A stretch of DNA of 58,044 nt, taken from contig JACRBX010000093.1 in NCBI GenBank assembly GCA_016219225.1, positions 1 to 58,044 of the forward strand, given 5' to 3'. Source of the DNA: Deltaproteobacteria bacterium (GTDB lineage Bacteria; Desulfobacterota; RBG-13-43-22). The translations under genes were made by a program, and so were the position numbers. The notes under the pieces were generated by a model. It saw only the letters and a program-made list of their open reading frames with translations, was not told the origin of the DNA and searched no databases. Shown here piece by piece: positions 49,022 through 57,785 of the stretch; the first letter of the stretch is position 1, and every line of letters begins with the position of its first letter.

Positions 49022-50347
49022 ATGCGTTATAAAATTCCTTTCAGGATCTTGTGGATTACAATGGCCCTTCTGGCGGTTCTGCCGATTTCCGCCCAGGCCT
49101 GGTCCAATCATGCCTATCTGACCTATCCAGCCATGGGGGAAAACCGGGAATATCTGGCAGAAGTGTCCGCCGAGCCCCTGGATGCGTTTTTATTAAAAGA
49201 GAAGGATAAAATCGGAGAACTATTGAAAGCGGAAGAAACCTGGGCCCTTTCAAATATCCCGGCCTATCCGGCTACCCCGGCGTCGCTGAATTTCCTTACC
49301 AGCCAGGAAACCAACCTCCGGATCCGGTTTCTGAAGGCCCTGCGGCTGAATCCCAACATGGAACTCCCTCTGTTCGTCATGCTCTTGCCGGGCAGTCCGG
49401 CCCCCCAAAAAGAACCGTTACCCTGGTCGGCCCTAAGCATTTTAAAGAAAGATTCCAAGAATCTCACCTTCATCCCGCTCCGGCCTGGAGAAAAAATCAG
49501 CGCCCTTCAGGTACTTTCATCGGCTTCCGACGAGCCGGATTATGGATTGGATATCGGTCTCTTCGCAGATAACGATACCCTGTTCGGCAAGGAATACGGA
49601 TACGGCAAACAAGCTTTCGGCAACCCCAAGCTCGTCTATGGATCACAAGCCCCTTTCCACATGGGATTTTATCAGGAATCCGGGCTGGTTTTCGCGGCCG
49701 CACCGAGCCTTAAAAAAACATTTCCGGAACAAAGAACGCATCTGTTCCGTTCCCTGGCCAAACTCGCCTTTCAAACCGGCCATCCCTATTGGGGATACCG
49801 GTTTGCCGGTTGGGGGTTGCATTATTTGCAGGACATGACCATGCCCTACCACACCACCATTATGCCCGGTCGAAGCACCGCGACCATGCTCTTTATTGCC
49901 TTAGTGGATCTGGTCGGCATCCATGGACCGAAAACAGCGGCCGTCAGCGAGGTGTCCAGAGCCCATATCCTGATCGAAAAACTCCTCAACCAGGAGTTTG
50001 GGGGGGCTTTTCAGGAACATAATGAGGGTTTTGTAATGCTCAAGGCCCTGCGGGATACTTCCACTGATGCAACTTTTCCGGCTTTTTTTGACCATTTTCC
50101 AAGTCAGGTGGCTGCCAAAGAATCGCATGACGCCGCGTCGGCCTTGTCAACGGCTTTGAAGGCTATTGTGCAAAATCAGGAACTCTACCTGGATATAGAG
50201 AATATCAGCGCGGGAGAAGATTTTGACTATCGGAAAATGATCGCCGGTGCCTCGGAAACAGCTATCCGGACCTATAGCCGAATTATCGAAAAACAGATGC
50301 GTTCGGCCGGTGCCTTTTCGCGGATCTATATGGGGTCTTTGAAATAA
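49022..50347 (+). CDS. Secreted zinc-dependent phospholipase C/S1-P1 nuclease-like protein
   Basis: 441 residues with a signal peptide (ILWITMALLAVLPISAQA) that would leave Trp as the first mature residue, WSNHAYLT. Zinc phospholipases and P1 nucleases use such an N-terminal Trp as a metal ligand. The second hallmark, HxxxDxxxPxH, is present as HYLQDMTMPYH near residue 280. The protein is longer than bacterial phospholipase C and the middle part is unfamiliar. It is periplasmic or secreted, and stands alone. A role in phosphate scavenging beside PhoBR is possible but not shown. Confidence 0.7.
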   Translation: MRYKIPFRILWITMALLAVLPISAQAWSNHAYLTYPAMGENREYLAEVSAEPLDAFLLKEKDKIGELLKAEETWALSNIPAYPATPASLNFLTSQETNLRIRFLKALRLNPNMELPLFVMLLPGSPAPQKEPLPWSALSILKKDSKNLTFIPLRPGEKISALQVLSSASDEPDYGLDIGLFADNDTLFGKEYGYGKQAFGNPKLVYGSQAPFHMGFYQESGLVFAAAPSLKKTFPEQRTHLFRSLAKLAFQTGHPYWGYRFAGWGLHYLQDMTMPYHTTIMPGRSTATMLFIALVDLVGIHGPKTAAVSEVSRAHILIEKLLNQEFGGAFQEHNEGFVMLKALRDTSTDATFPAFFDHFPSQVAAKESHDAASALSTALKAIVQNQELYLDIENISAGEDFDYRKMIAGASETAIRTYSRIIEKQMRSAGAFSRIYMGSLK

Positions 50348-50351
50348 TAGA

Positions 50352-50536
50352 GCGGGGATCGGGGGTCAGGAGCACGAAGCATAAAAATAGGTTCGAAGCA
50401 CAAGGTAAAAGGTTCAAGGTTTTTTATGCTTGAAACTTGCATCTTGAAACTTTTTTTTCTTATTAACTCCACATGCCTCCTCCCTGATCCCCGATCCCAG
50501 ACCCCTGATCCCTGCCCACCGACCCCCGACCCCTGC
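50352..50536. repeat. Nested palindromic repeat in a convergent gap
   Basis: Outer arms: gcggggatcgggggtcagga (50352-50371) pairs with the run of 'tgatccccgatcc' phrases near 50483-50530. Inner arms: 'aaggttcaaggtttttt' pairs with 'gaaacttgcatcttgaaact'. It fills the entire space between two convergent genes and probably terminates both. Confidence 0.65.
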
Positions 50537-51697
50537 TCACATCAGCCGTCGATAAATGGCCCGCATGTCGGATTTGGTCATGGGTCTGGGGTTGTTGTCC
50601 AACAGCCGGGTTACCCTGGAGGCCGATTCCACCAGCTCCTCCAGATCGGCTTCCGTGACGCCCCAGTCGGTAATACCGGCGGGGATGTTCAGGTCTGCAT
50701 TCAGCGCATAGAGGTTTTCGATCATCCTTTCGGCGGCCTGCCGCGAGGCTAACCCGGAAACCGGAAGCCCCATGGCGAGGGCAAGGTCTTTGAATCGATC
50801 TTCGGTGGCGTCCAGGTTGAATTTCATGACATGGGGCAGCAAGACGGCGTTGGACAGGCCATGAGGAATCCGGTATCGGCCACCCAGGGGATAGGCCAGG
50901 GCGTGAACGGCCGTGGTCCCGGATGTGGCGATGCACAGCCCCCCGAACAGGGCGCCAAGCAGCATCTCCTCGCGGGCCTCGATGTCCTGGCCGTTTTTGT
51001 AAGCCCGGCGCAAGCCCTTGGAAATGAGGCTGACGGTTTTCAAGGCAAAGGTGTCGCTGAAGGGGTTGGCCTTTTTCGAGATGTAGCATTCGATGGCATG
51101 GGCCAGGGCATCCATGCCGGTAGCGGCGGTAATGGCCGGCGGGAGTTTGACGGTCAGCAGCGGATCGAGGATGACAACCTCCGGAACCAGTTTGCTGCTC
51201 ACGATGCCGACCTTCACCTGCTCCTCCGGGACCAGAACGATGGCGTTCTGGGTCACTTCGGAACCTGTTCCGGCAGTAGTGGGCACCATCAACGTGGGGA
51301 GACCCTGGCGGGTGATCTCCGCCCCGCCTATCAACTGTTCCAGCGAGAGGTCATTAGTCAGCAGGACCGAGACCAGCTTGGCCACGTCCATGACACTGCC
51401 GCCGCCGATGCCGATGATCATCTGACCGCCCTGTTCCTGCGCCTCCCGGAATATGGCCTTGACCTGATCGACAGCCGGTTCCGGAGGCGTCTGGTGGATG
51501 ATCTCCACGCCATATCCGGCGGATTCCAGGATCTCTTTTGGTTTTTCGATCAACCCGGCATCCCAGACCCCCTGATCGGTGATCATCAGGATCTTTCGAG
51601 CCCCGTAACTGGCGGGTATCTCGTGAACCCTGGAAAGACTGCCCGGACCGGCGATGATCCGGCGGACATTCAGAAGGGAATAGATGGGAGAGGACAT
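50537..51697 (-). CDS. Iron-containing alcohol dehydrogenase
   Basis: A group III metal-dependent alcohol dehydrogenase of 386 residues with NAD motif GGGSVMDVAK and metal ligands around MDALAHAIECYISKKANPF and a later His (YPLGGRYRIPHGLSNA). It oxidises alcohols or reduces aldehydes such as lactaldehyde or hydroxyaldehydes. It is the last gene of the acid-sugar operon, four bases after the hydroxyacid dehydrogenase, and likely handles an aldehyde made by the aldolase. Confidence 0.9.
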   Translation of the reverse strand: MSSPIYSLLNVRRIIAGPGSLSRVHEIPASYGARKILMITDQGVWDAGLIEKPKEILESAGYGVEIIHQTPPEPAVDQVKAIFREAQEQGGQMIIGIGGGSVMDVAKLVSVLLTNDLSLEQLIGGAEITRQGLPTLMVPTTAGTGSEVTQNAIVLVPEEQVKVGIVSSKLVPEVVILDPLLTVKLPPAITAATGMDALAHAIECYISKKANPFSDTFALKTVSLISKGLRRAYKNGQDIEAREEMLLGALFGGLCIATSGTTAVHALAYPLGGRYRIPHGLSNAVLLPHVMKFNLDATEDRFKDLALAMGLPVSGLASRQAAERMIENLYALNADLNIPAGITDWGVTEADLEELVESASRVTRLLDNNPRPMTKSDMRAIYRRLM

Positions 51698-51701
51698 CCG
51701 A

Positions 51702-52679
51702 TCACCGGTCTTTCCATTTGGGATGATTGTAGACTTCCTTATTGGCTACCTGGGGCCACTTTTGGCCGTCCAGGACGGCCAGCACCCCTTCGGCCGCCAT
51801 GACGGACACCCCTCCGGCTGCCTCCCGGGTAAGCCCGGCCATGTGGGGGGTGACGATCACGTTGTCTAATCCGGCCCAGGGATTGCCGGCCTGGAGCGGT
51901 TCGGAGGCGAAGACATCCAGTCCGGCTCCGTGTATCCGGCACCCCTGGAGGGCTTCCACCAGGGCCGTTTCATCGATGACGCCACCCCGGGCGCAGTTAA
52001 TCAGGACGGCCGATGGTTTCATCAGGCCCAATTCCTTCCGGCCGATCATGTTCCGGGTTTTATCGGTCAGGGGAACGTGCAGGGAGATGACATCGGCGCT
52101 CTGCAGGAGAGGCTCCAGGTCCTTGGCATGTCCATACCTCTGCCGCTCAAGGGTTTCGGCCGGGATGAACGGGTCATAAACCAGCACCCTCATCCCCAGG
52201 GCCGAACAGAGTTTGGCCAGTTCCTGTCCGATATGGCCGCAGCCGACCAGTCCGAGGATCTTCCCCGATACTTCAAAGGCCTTATAGCTGTTGCGCACCT
52301 GGAAGTCGCCGCTTTTGGTTTTCCGGTCGCTGTTCTGCAGGTCCTTGGATAGGGCCAGGATGAGGGTCAGTGCGTGTTCGGCCACGGAGCGCGTATTGGC
52401 CCCGGGGGCGATGACTACCGGAATGCCCAGTTCAGTGGCCGCCGTCAGGTCGACGTCATCCACCCCGACGCCTGGACGTCCGATGACCTTGAGATTTTTG
52501 GCTGCCTCCATCGTCTCTCTGTCGATGGATCCGATGCGAAGGATCAGCCCGTCGGCGTCAATCAGTTCGGGAAGCATTTCCTGCGGATTGCCTGTGTCGG
52601 TGATCCTGACAGCAACCTTGCCCTCGAGGATCTTCATGCCGGCTTCATAAAGCCGATGGGATAACACCACCTTTTTCAT
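51702..52679 (-). CDS. D-2-hydroxyacid dehydrogenase (SerA/GhrB type)
   Basis: 325 residues with NAD motif GLVGCGHIGQELAKL, catalytic Arg in NCARGGVIDE, then a Glu and His in VTPHMAGLTREA. It lacks the regulatory domain of full-length SerA. It reduces a 2-keto acid such as glyoxylate or hydroxypyruvate, or works in the opposite direction. In the operon it probably processes a keto or hydroxy acid from acid-sugar breakdown. Confidence 0.9.
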   Translation of the reverse strand: MKKVVLSHRLYEAGMKILEGKVAVRITDTGNPQEMLPELIDADGLILRIGSIDRETMEAAKNLKVIGRPGVGVDDVDLTAATELGIPVVIAPGANTRSVAEHALTLILALSKDLQNSDRKTKSGDFQVRNSYKAFEVSGKILGLVGCGHIGQELAKLCSALGMRVLVYDPFIPAETLERQRYGHAKDLEPLLQSADVISLHVPLTDKTRNMIGRKELGLMKPSAVLINCARGGVIDETALVEALQGCRIHGAGLDVFASEPLQAGNPWAGLDNVIVTPHMAGLTREAAGGVSVMAAEGVLAVLDGQKWPQVANKEVYNHPKWKDR

Positions 52680-52700
52680 GTCTCAATTTCCCATTTTCGG

Positions 52701-53576
52701 TTATTTATAAAACGCAAACGCCTTTTGCAACTCTTCGTCTATATCCCGGCTTATGCCTTTGACCGGTTCCCGGGCCGGCCCGACCGGATAACCCAGGAGA
52801 TTCATGGCCCTTTTGATGACGGAATTGGGATTCCCGAGTTTCATCACATCGCGAAGGGGCCGGAGTCTGGCTTGCAGTTGATTGGCTTCGGCGATTTTTC
52901 CGGCTTCCCATAATCGGTAAATCCCCAGGGCGATTTCCGGAAAGACATTGGCCGTTCCGGCGATGGCCCCGCTGCCTCCGGCCAGCAGGGTCCAGAGGAT
53001 GAGGGAATCGTTTCCGGCCAGAACGGATAACCTTCGATCCGTATCTTCAATGTATCTCAGGGTATTGTCAAAATTCCCGCTGCTGTCCTTGACGCCAACG
53101 ATGTTGGGATATTGGGCCAGCCGGCGGACTGTTTTATAGTCGATGTTGTTTCCCGTCCTGGCCGGCAGGTTATACAGAACGATGGGCAGATCGACCGATT
53201 CGGCGACCTGGCTGTAATGCCGATAAATATCTTCCTGAGATATGGCCACAAAATAGGGAGAGACAATCGATAAGGCATCCACTCCCAGTTCCTTGGCCCG
53301 GCCTGACAGAAAGATGGTCTCCCGGGTGCTGATGCCTCCCGTACCGGCATATACGGGGACCCTTCCACTGGTTTCCTCCACCACGATCCTGATGACTTCC
53401 AATTTCTCTTCCGTGGTTAAGGCATATCCCTCACCGTTGGTTCCCAGCGCAAAGATCCCGTTTATGCCGCAGGTTATTTGCCGGTTGACCTGAATGCGCA
53501 ACTCCTTTTCATTGATGTTCTCATCTTCTGTCATGGCCGTAACGATAGGGGTGATGATGCCTTGTGGTTTGAACAT
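52701..53576 (-). CDS. DapA-family (dihydrodipicolinate synthase-like) aldolase
   Basis: 291 residues, TIM barrel. Schiff-base lysine in VGVKDSSGNF, the catalytic Tyr in VLYNLPARTG, and the GTNGEG loop near residue 45 are all present. Family members include DapA, KDG aldolase and hydroxyacid aldolases. Given the transporter and dehydrogenases around it, a catabolic aldolase acting on a 2-keto-3-deoxy acid is more likely than lysine synthesis. Confidence 0.85.
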   Translation of the reverse strand: MFKPQGIITPIVTAMTEDENINEKELRIQVNRQITCGINGIFALGTNGEGYALTTEEKLEVIRIVVEETSGRVPVYAGTGGISTRETIFLSGRAKELGVDALSIVSPYFVAISQEDIYRHYSQVAESVDLPIVLYNLPARTGNNIDYKTVRRLAQYPNIVGVKDSSGNFDNTLRYIEDTDRRLSVLAGNDSLILWTLLAGGSGAIAGTANVFPEIALGIYRLWEAGKIAEANQLQARLRPLRDVMKLGNPNSVIKRAMNLLGYPVGPAREPVKGISRDIDEELQKAFAFYK

Positions 53577-53601
53577 GTTTTTTCCCTCCTAGTAGCTCAA
53601 C

Positions 53602-55113
53602 TCAACATTCTTTCAATCCCACCCCCGGCCGCTCCTTGCCAAAAAACTTTAAGGCCACTGGAGAAACCAGGAGTGCAAACGCGATCAGCAGAAAAGCGGC
53701 GGCAATGGGCCGGCTCAAAAAAATCAAGGGACTCCCGCCGGAAATGATCAGGGACTGACGTAAAGCATCCTCAAACATGGGGCCTAAGACAAAGGCCAGG
53801 ACAAGCGGGGCCGGTTCATAATCGTACTTTTTCATCAGGTACCCCAAGATCCCGAAAAAGATCATGATATAAACATCCTGAATATTGTTGCCCACCGTGT
53901 AAGCCCCGATGAGACAGAAGAGGACAATGAAGGGGAAGAGCAGGGAATAGGGGATCTTGAGCAGGCGGACCCAAAGACCGATCAGGGGCAGATTCAAGAT
54001 AAGCAGCATGAAATTCCCAACGTACATACTCCCCACCACCCCCCAGAATATCCGGGGATGCTCGATCAACAATCTCGGTCCCGGGGTGACCCCATGGATC
54101 ATCAGTGCACTTATCAAGATGGCCAGGACCACATTGCAGGGTATGCCCATGGTCAGCATGGGAATGAAAGCCCCCTGGGCGCCTGAGTTGTTCGCCGACT
54201 CCGGTCCGGCCACCCCGCGGATATCTCCCTGGCCGAAGGTCTCGGGGTGCCTGGCCAGCTTCTTTTCCATGGCGTAGGAAATAAATGCGGGAATCATTCC
54301 GCCGCCTCCCGGGATTATGCCCAAAAAGAATCCCATGATAGACCCCCGGGTAATCGGTCCGGTAGAGTCCTTCCAGTCCTTCTTAGTCGGCAAAAGGTCG
54401 CGCAACTTGGTCTGAAAGACATCCCCGCCGCCCTCCGGAGAGGCTAAATTCAATAAGACCTCGGATATACCGAATAATCCCATGACGATCGGGACCATAT
54501 CAAACCCCCCGGCCATGGTGGGTATTCCCAGGGTAAATCTTTCCCTGCCGGTGACGATGTCGGTGCCGATGAAGCTGATCAACAAGCCCACGACGGCCAT
54601 CATCAAGGCCTTGGCCATGGATCCGCTGGAGAGGTAGGTGACCATGATCAATCCCATAAAAACCAGGCCGACGAACTCGGGGGGACCGAATTTCAGGGCT
54701 ATCCCGGCCAGAGGCGGGGCCAGCAGCATGATCATGATGGTGGCAAAGGTTCCGGCGAGGAAGGAGCCAAAAGCAGCGATTCCCAGGGCCGGTCCGGCCC
54801 TCCCTTTTTTAGCCATCTGATAGCCGTCGAGACAGGTTACGACGGAGGCCGCCTCACCGGGGACATTGAGCAGTATGGAGGTCGTGGATCCGCCATACAT
54901 GGTTCCGTAATAGAGACCGCCCAACATGATGATGGCTGACTCGGGGGGGAGCTTGAAGGTCAGGGGAAGCAGCAGAGAGATGGAGGCCGCCGGTCCCAAC
55001 CCCGGAAGGACACCGACGAAAGTGCCTATGAGACAACCCACAAAGCATAGAAATATATTGGTAGGTTCCAGGGCTACTTGAAAAGCCAGGTAGACATGGG
55101 AAAAAAAATCCAT
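53602..55113 (-). CDS. tctA: Tripartite tricarboxylate transporter, large permease TctA
   Basis: 503 residues from the ATG at 55113 (ribosome site AAGGAGG) with about 12 hydrophobic segments. The family signature (GLGPAASISLLLPLTF near residue 32 and GSTTSILLNVPGEA) is clear. With TctB and TctC it takes up carboxylates driven by ion gradient. The upstream in-frame start at 55182 overlaps tctB and is not used. Confidence 0.9.
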   Translation of the reverse strand: MDFFSHVYLAFQVALEPTNIFLCFVGCLIGTFVGVLPGLGPAASISLLLPLTFKLPPESAIIMLGGLYYGTMYGGSTTSILLNVPGEAASVVTCLDGYQMAKKGRAGPALGIAAFGSFLAGTFATIMIMLLAPPLAGIALKFGPPEFVGLVFMGLIMVTYLSSGSMAKALMMAVVGLLISFIGTDIVTGRERFTLGIPTMAGGFDMVPIVMGLFGISEVLLNLASPEGGGDVFQTKLRDLLPTKKDWKDSTGPITRGSIMGFFLGIIPGGGGMIPAFISYAMEKKLARHPETFGQGDIRGVAGPESANNSGAQGAFIPMLTMGIPCNVVLAILISALMIHGVTPGPRLLIEHPRIFWGVVGSMYVGNFMLLILNLPLIGLWVRLLKIPYSLLFPFIVLFCLIGAYTVGNNIQDVYIMIFFGILGYLMKKYDYEPAPLVLAFVLGPMFEDALRQSLIISGGSPLIFLSRPIAAAFLLIAFALLVSPVALKFFGKERPGVGLKEC

Positions 55114-55132
55114 TCCATCCTCCTTGGACCGC

Positions 55133-55591
55133 TCAGAATCCAAGCGGCCCTGTAGGTAATTGCACTTCCAACAGTACCACAAAGAGCAGGTAAGACACGA
55201 CGGCCGTCAGGAGAGCCACCAGGGCGGTGATCCACCATCCCTTGGGTTCTATAAGCCGGGCCATTAAAAACATGAAGAGGAAGGTGGTGATCAGGTATCC
55301 CAAATAATTCAGGGCGACCCCGAAGGCCAGCAGGGCCACCAGGGCAAACACTAATTTCCTGAAGCTGCCGCTTTCCGGAAAGAAATCGCTGCCATTTTCC
55401 TTTTCTTTTTGAACCAACGCGGGAATCAGGACGAAAAGGGCAATAAAGATCAAGGCCATGCCTGATAAAAAGGGAAGGAATCCCGGTCCCGGCACGCCTT
55501 TTCTCATCAGGCCCTGGTGTAAGGCACCGCCCACAAACAGGCATCCCAGGGCCATCCAGACGATACTGCTGACCACGTCCCGATTCTTCAT
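55133..55591 (-). CDS. tctB: Tripartite tricarboxylate transporter, small permease TctB
   Basis: A four-helix membrane protein of 152 residues from the ATG at 55591, which follows AGGAGGAGG. Typical features are the N-terminal helix, GPGFLPFLSG after it, and two C-terminal helices. It is 19 bases upstream of tctA, and the start at 55642 seems too far upstream. Confidence 0.85.
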   Translation of the reverse strand: MKNRDVVSSIVWMALGCLFVGGALHQGLMRKGVPGPGFLPFLSGMALIFIALFVLIPALVQKEKENGSDFFPESGSFRKLVFALVALLAFGVALNYLGYLITTFLFMFLMARLIEPKGWWITALVALLTAVVSYLLFVVLLEVQLPTGPLGF

Positions 55592-55645
55592 GCCTCCTCC
55601 TGTTGAGACCGGCTTTTTCTCCGCCTGGAAGCTAAAAGCCAAGAT

Positions 55646-56608
55646 CTATTTGTTGATTTCCGCCAATTTCGGCCCGAATTCCTTATCGAATTTCAGCACA
55701 AAGGCCTTCACCTGTTCGGGCGATCGATAGTCCACGGTGTAGAGGAATTCATCCTGGGCGATCTTGATGAAGGCCGGATCTTTTGTGGCCTTTTCGATCA
55801 TCCTGGTGATTGTTTTGACCAGGGCGGGGGGCATATTGGGAGGTCCCCAGACACCGCGGATAATCGTATACATTTCCCCGCCCTTTAGTCCCAGTTCCTT
55901 GAAGGTGGGAACGTCCGTGAGGGCCTTCATCCTTTTATCCGTGGAAACCGCCAGCCCCCTGGATTTTCCGGCCCGGATCATGGCGATGGCTTCCGGCGGT
56001 TGACAGAGCCGAAAATCAACGTGTCCTCCGAGCATGGCGATTTTGGATTTGCCGCCTCCGGCAAAGGGTACATACCGTACATTGATGCCCGTTTGTTCGG
56101 TGATTTCCTTAAAGACGATATCCAACGGCGATCCGACCCCGGGGTTCCCGCAGGACAATTTGCCGGGATTCTCCTTGGCCGCCTTCACCAGGTCTCCCCA
56201 GGTTTTAAAGGGCGATTCGGCCCGGACCTCGACAAAGGCCAGGGGTTCGGAGGTGACATTGCCGATGGGCGTCATCTGTTCCCAGACCTTGGTATCGTAG
56301 GTCTTGGCGTAGTACCGGGAGATCCAGGCTTCATTGGAAAAGAGCAGGGTGTATCCGTCCGGTTTGGCCTTCAACAGCTCCATAGTGCCCACCTTGGTTG
56401 ATCCGGCGGGGATGTTTTCAATCAGCATTCTCTGACCCAGTTCTTTTTCAATGGCTGGCTGGAAAGCCCGGCACAGGACGTCACTTCCTCCCCCCGCACT
56501 CCAGGGGATGATCATGCGGATCGGTCTTTGCGGAAAATCCGCGGCCGTCCCGATAGTACACCAGGCAAAAAGAATTAGAAATCCGAAAATAAAAAATTTA
56601 GTTCTCAT
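55646..56608 (-). CDS. tctC: Tripartite tricarboxylate transporter substrate-binding protein TctC (Bug family)
   Basis: A periplasmic receptor of 320 residues: signal peptide FFIFGFLILFAWCTIGTAA, then the Bug pattern FPQRPIRMIIPWSAGGGSD and KPDGYTLLFSNE. It binds the carboxylate substrate and hands it to TctAB. Position in an acid-sugar operon suggests an aldonate as ligand. Its ATG overlaps the pdxA-like stop (ATGA). Confidence 0.9.
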   Translation of the reverse strand: MRTKFFIFGFLILFAWCTIGTAADFPQRPIRMIIPWSAGGGSDVLCRAFQPAIEKELGQRMLIENIPAGSTKVGTMELLKAKPDGYTLLFSNEAWISRYYAKTYDTKVWEQMTPIGNVTSEPLAFVEVRAESPFKTWGDLVKAAKENPGKLSCGNPGVGSPLDIVFKEITEQTGINVRYVPFAGGGKSKIAMLGGHVDFRLCQPPEAIAMIRAGKSRGLAVSTDKRMKALTDVPTFKELGLKGGEMYTIIRGVWGPPNMPPALVKTITRMIEKATKDPAFIKIAQDEFLYTVDYRSPEQVKAFVLKFDKEFGPKLAEINK

Positions 56609-57669
56609 CGTTCTTGCTCCTTTCGGGTTGAAAAAAGGTATTTCGAATTTTTCTTAGAACGGGCCATGGTGGCCGCCGTTCGTATGGCCTCCGTCATGCT
56701 TCGGTGGTCCGCCGTGCCTTTCCCGGCCAGATCGAAGGCCGTGCCATGGTCCACTGAAGTGCGGATGAAGGGCAACCCCACGGTCACATTCACACCGTCC
56801 TCAAAGCCTTGCAGCTTAAGCGGAATATGCCCCTGATCATGATACATGACCACTACTAGGTCGAAGTCGTGCTTCAGGGCCGTCCGGTAAAAGACGGTAT
56901 CCGGTGAAACGGGGCCTGTAACCCGGAGGCCCAAGGCCTGTGCCTCCGAGACCGCGGGAATAATTTCCTCGACTTCTTCCCTACCGAAAAGGCCTCCTTC
57001 TCCGGCATGTGGGTTTAGGCCGGCCACGGCAATTCGGGGTGAGGCCATTCCAAAATGCCGCAAGGCTTCGTCGGCCAGTTTAATGACCTGAATAATCCTC
57101 TCTTTTTTGACCAGGTCACAGGCCTGGCGAAGGGAAACATGGGTGGAGACATGGATGACTTTGAGGGATTTTGAAATCAGCATCATGGCGTAATTCTTGG
57201 TTCCGGAAAGGGAGCTGAGGATCTCGGTATGTCCGGGGAAAGGGCTGCCCCCGGCCGCCAGGGCCTCTTTGTTGATGGGGGCGGTAGCCATGGCCGAAAG
57301 TTCTTCTTTCAGGGCCAGTTGGACGGCCTTCTCGATGTACTCATAAGCCGCTTTCCCGGCCCGCCCGTCAACCTTGGCAAAAGGCAGGTCAGCTGATAAG
57401 TTTTTTAGGTCCAGAATATCCAGTGTTCCATAAACAAAATGGGCCTCATGGACCTGTTCGATTCCCCTTATCGTCACCGGGGCCTTTTCAATCAAGACCG
57501 CTCTTTCCATGATGCCCCGGTCGCCGATGATCAGGGGTTGGCAGATTTCATAAATCTTTTTATCCATCAGGGCCTTGACGATAATCTCGGGACCGATCCC
57601 GGCCCCGTCACCCATGGTGATTCCGATGACTGGTTTGTAAATGGCTCCACGTTTCATGGTCTGTTTCAT
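56605..57669 (-). CDS. pdxA: PdxA-family phosphohydroxyacid dehydrogenase (PdxA2-like)
   Basis: 354 residues with the PdxA pattern ITMGDGAGIGPEI, metal ligands in STHVSLRQACDL, GLNPHAGEGGLFGREE and YHDQGHIPLK. True PdxA works in vitamin B6 synthesis, but when next to a DUF1537 kinase, as here, the enzyme is usually PdxA2, which oxidises four-carbon acid-sugar phosphates such as D-threonate-4-phosphate and releases dihydroxyacetone phosphate. The ATG at 57657 is a plausible alternative start. Confidence 0.85.
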   Translation of the reverse strand: MKQTMKRGAIYKPVIGITMGDGAGIGPEIIVKALMDKKIYEICQPLIIGDRGIMERAVLIEKAPVTIRGIEQVHEAHFVYGTLDILDLKNLSADLPFAKVDGRAGKAAYEYIEKAVQLALKEELSAMATAPINKEALAAGGSPFPGHTEILSSLSGTKNYAMMLISKSLKVIHVSTHVSLRQACDLVKKERIIQVIKLADEALRHFGMASPRIAVAGLNPHAGEGGLFGREEVEEIIPAVSEAQALGLRVTGPVSPDTVFYRTALKHDFDLVVVMYHDQGHIPLKLQGFEDGVNVTVGLPFIRTSVDHGTAFDLAGKGTADHRSMTEAIRTAATMARSKKNSKYLFSTRKEQER

Positions 57670-57672
57670 TCC

Positions 57673-57785
57673 TTAATACGAAAATAGCTCAAAGCTCAAA
57701 GCAAACAAAAAAACAATTAAAATCAACGACAGGTAAAATCCTTTTTCATGCTTGTGATGCCCGCACCGGGTGTGAGGGTTTAAAA
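57673..57785 (+). repeat. Long intergenic repeat, copy D (ends only)
   Basis: It begins 'ttaatacgaaaatag' and ends 'aatcctttttcatgcttgtg...gtgagggttta', matching the termini of copies A and B while the middle is replaced by unrelated AT-rich sequence. Its right end contains the stop codon of the kinase gene. Confidence 0.6.

Noticed and set aside
50831-51802. Open frame of 323 codons on the plus strand
   Set aside because: It is antisense to the iron alcohol dehydrogenase, whose motifs are intact.
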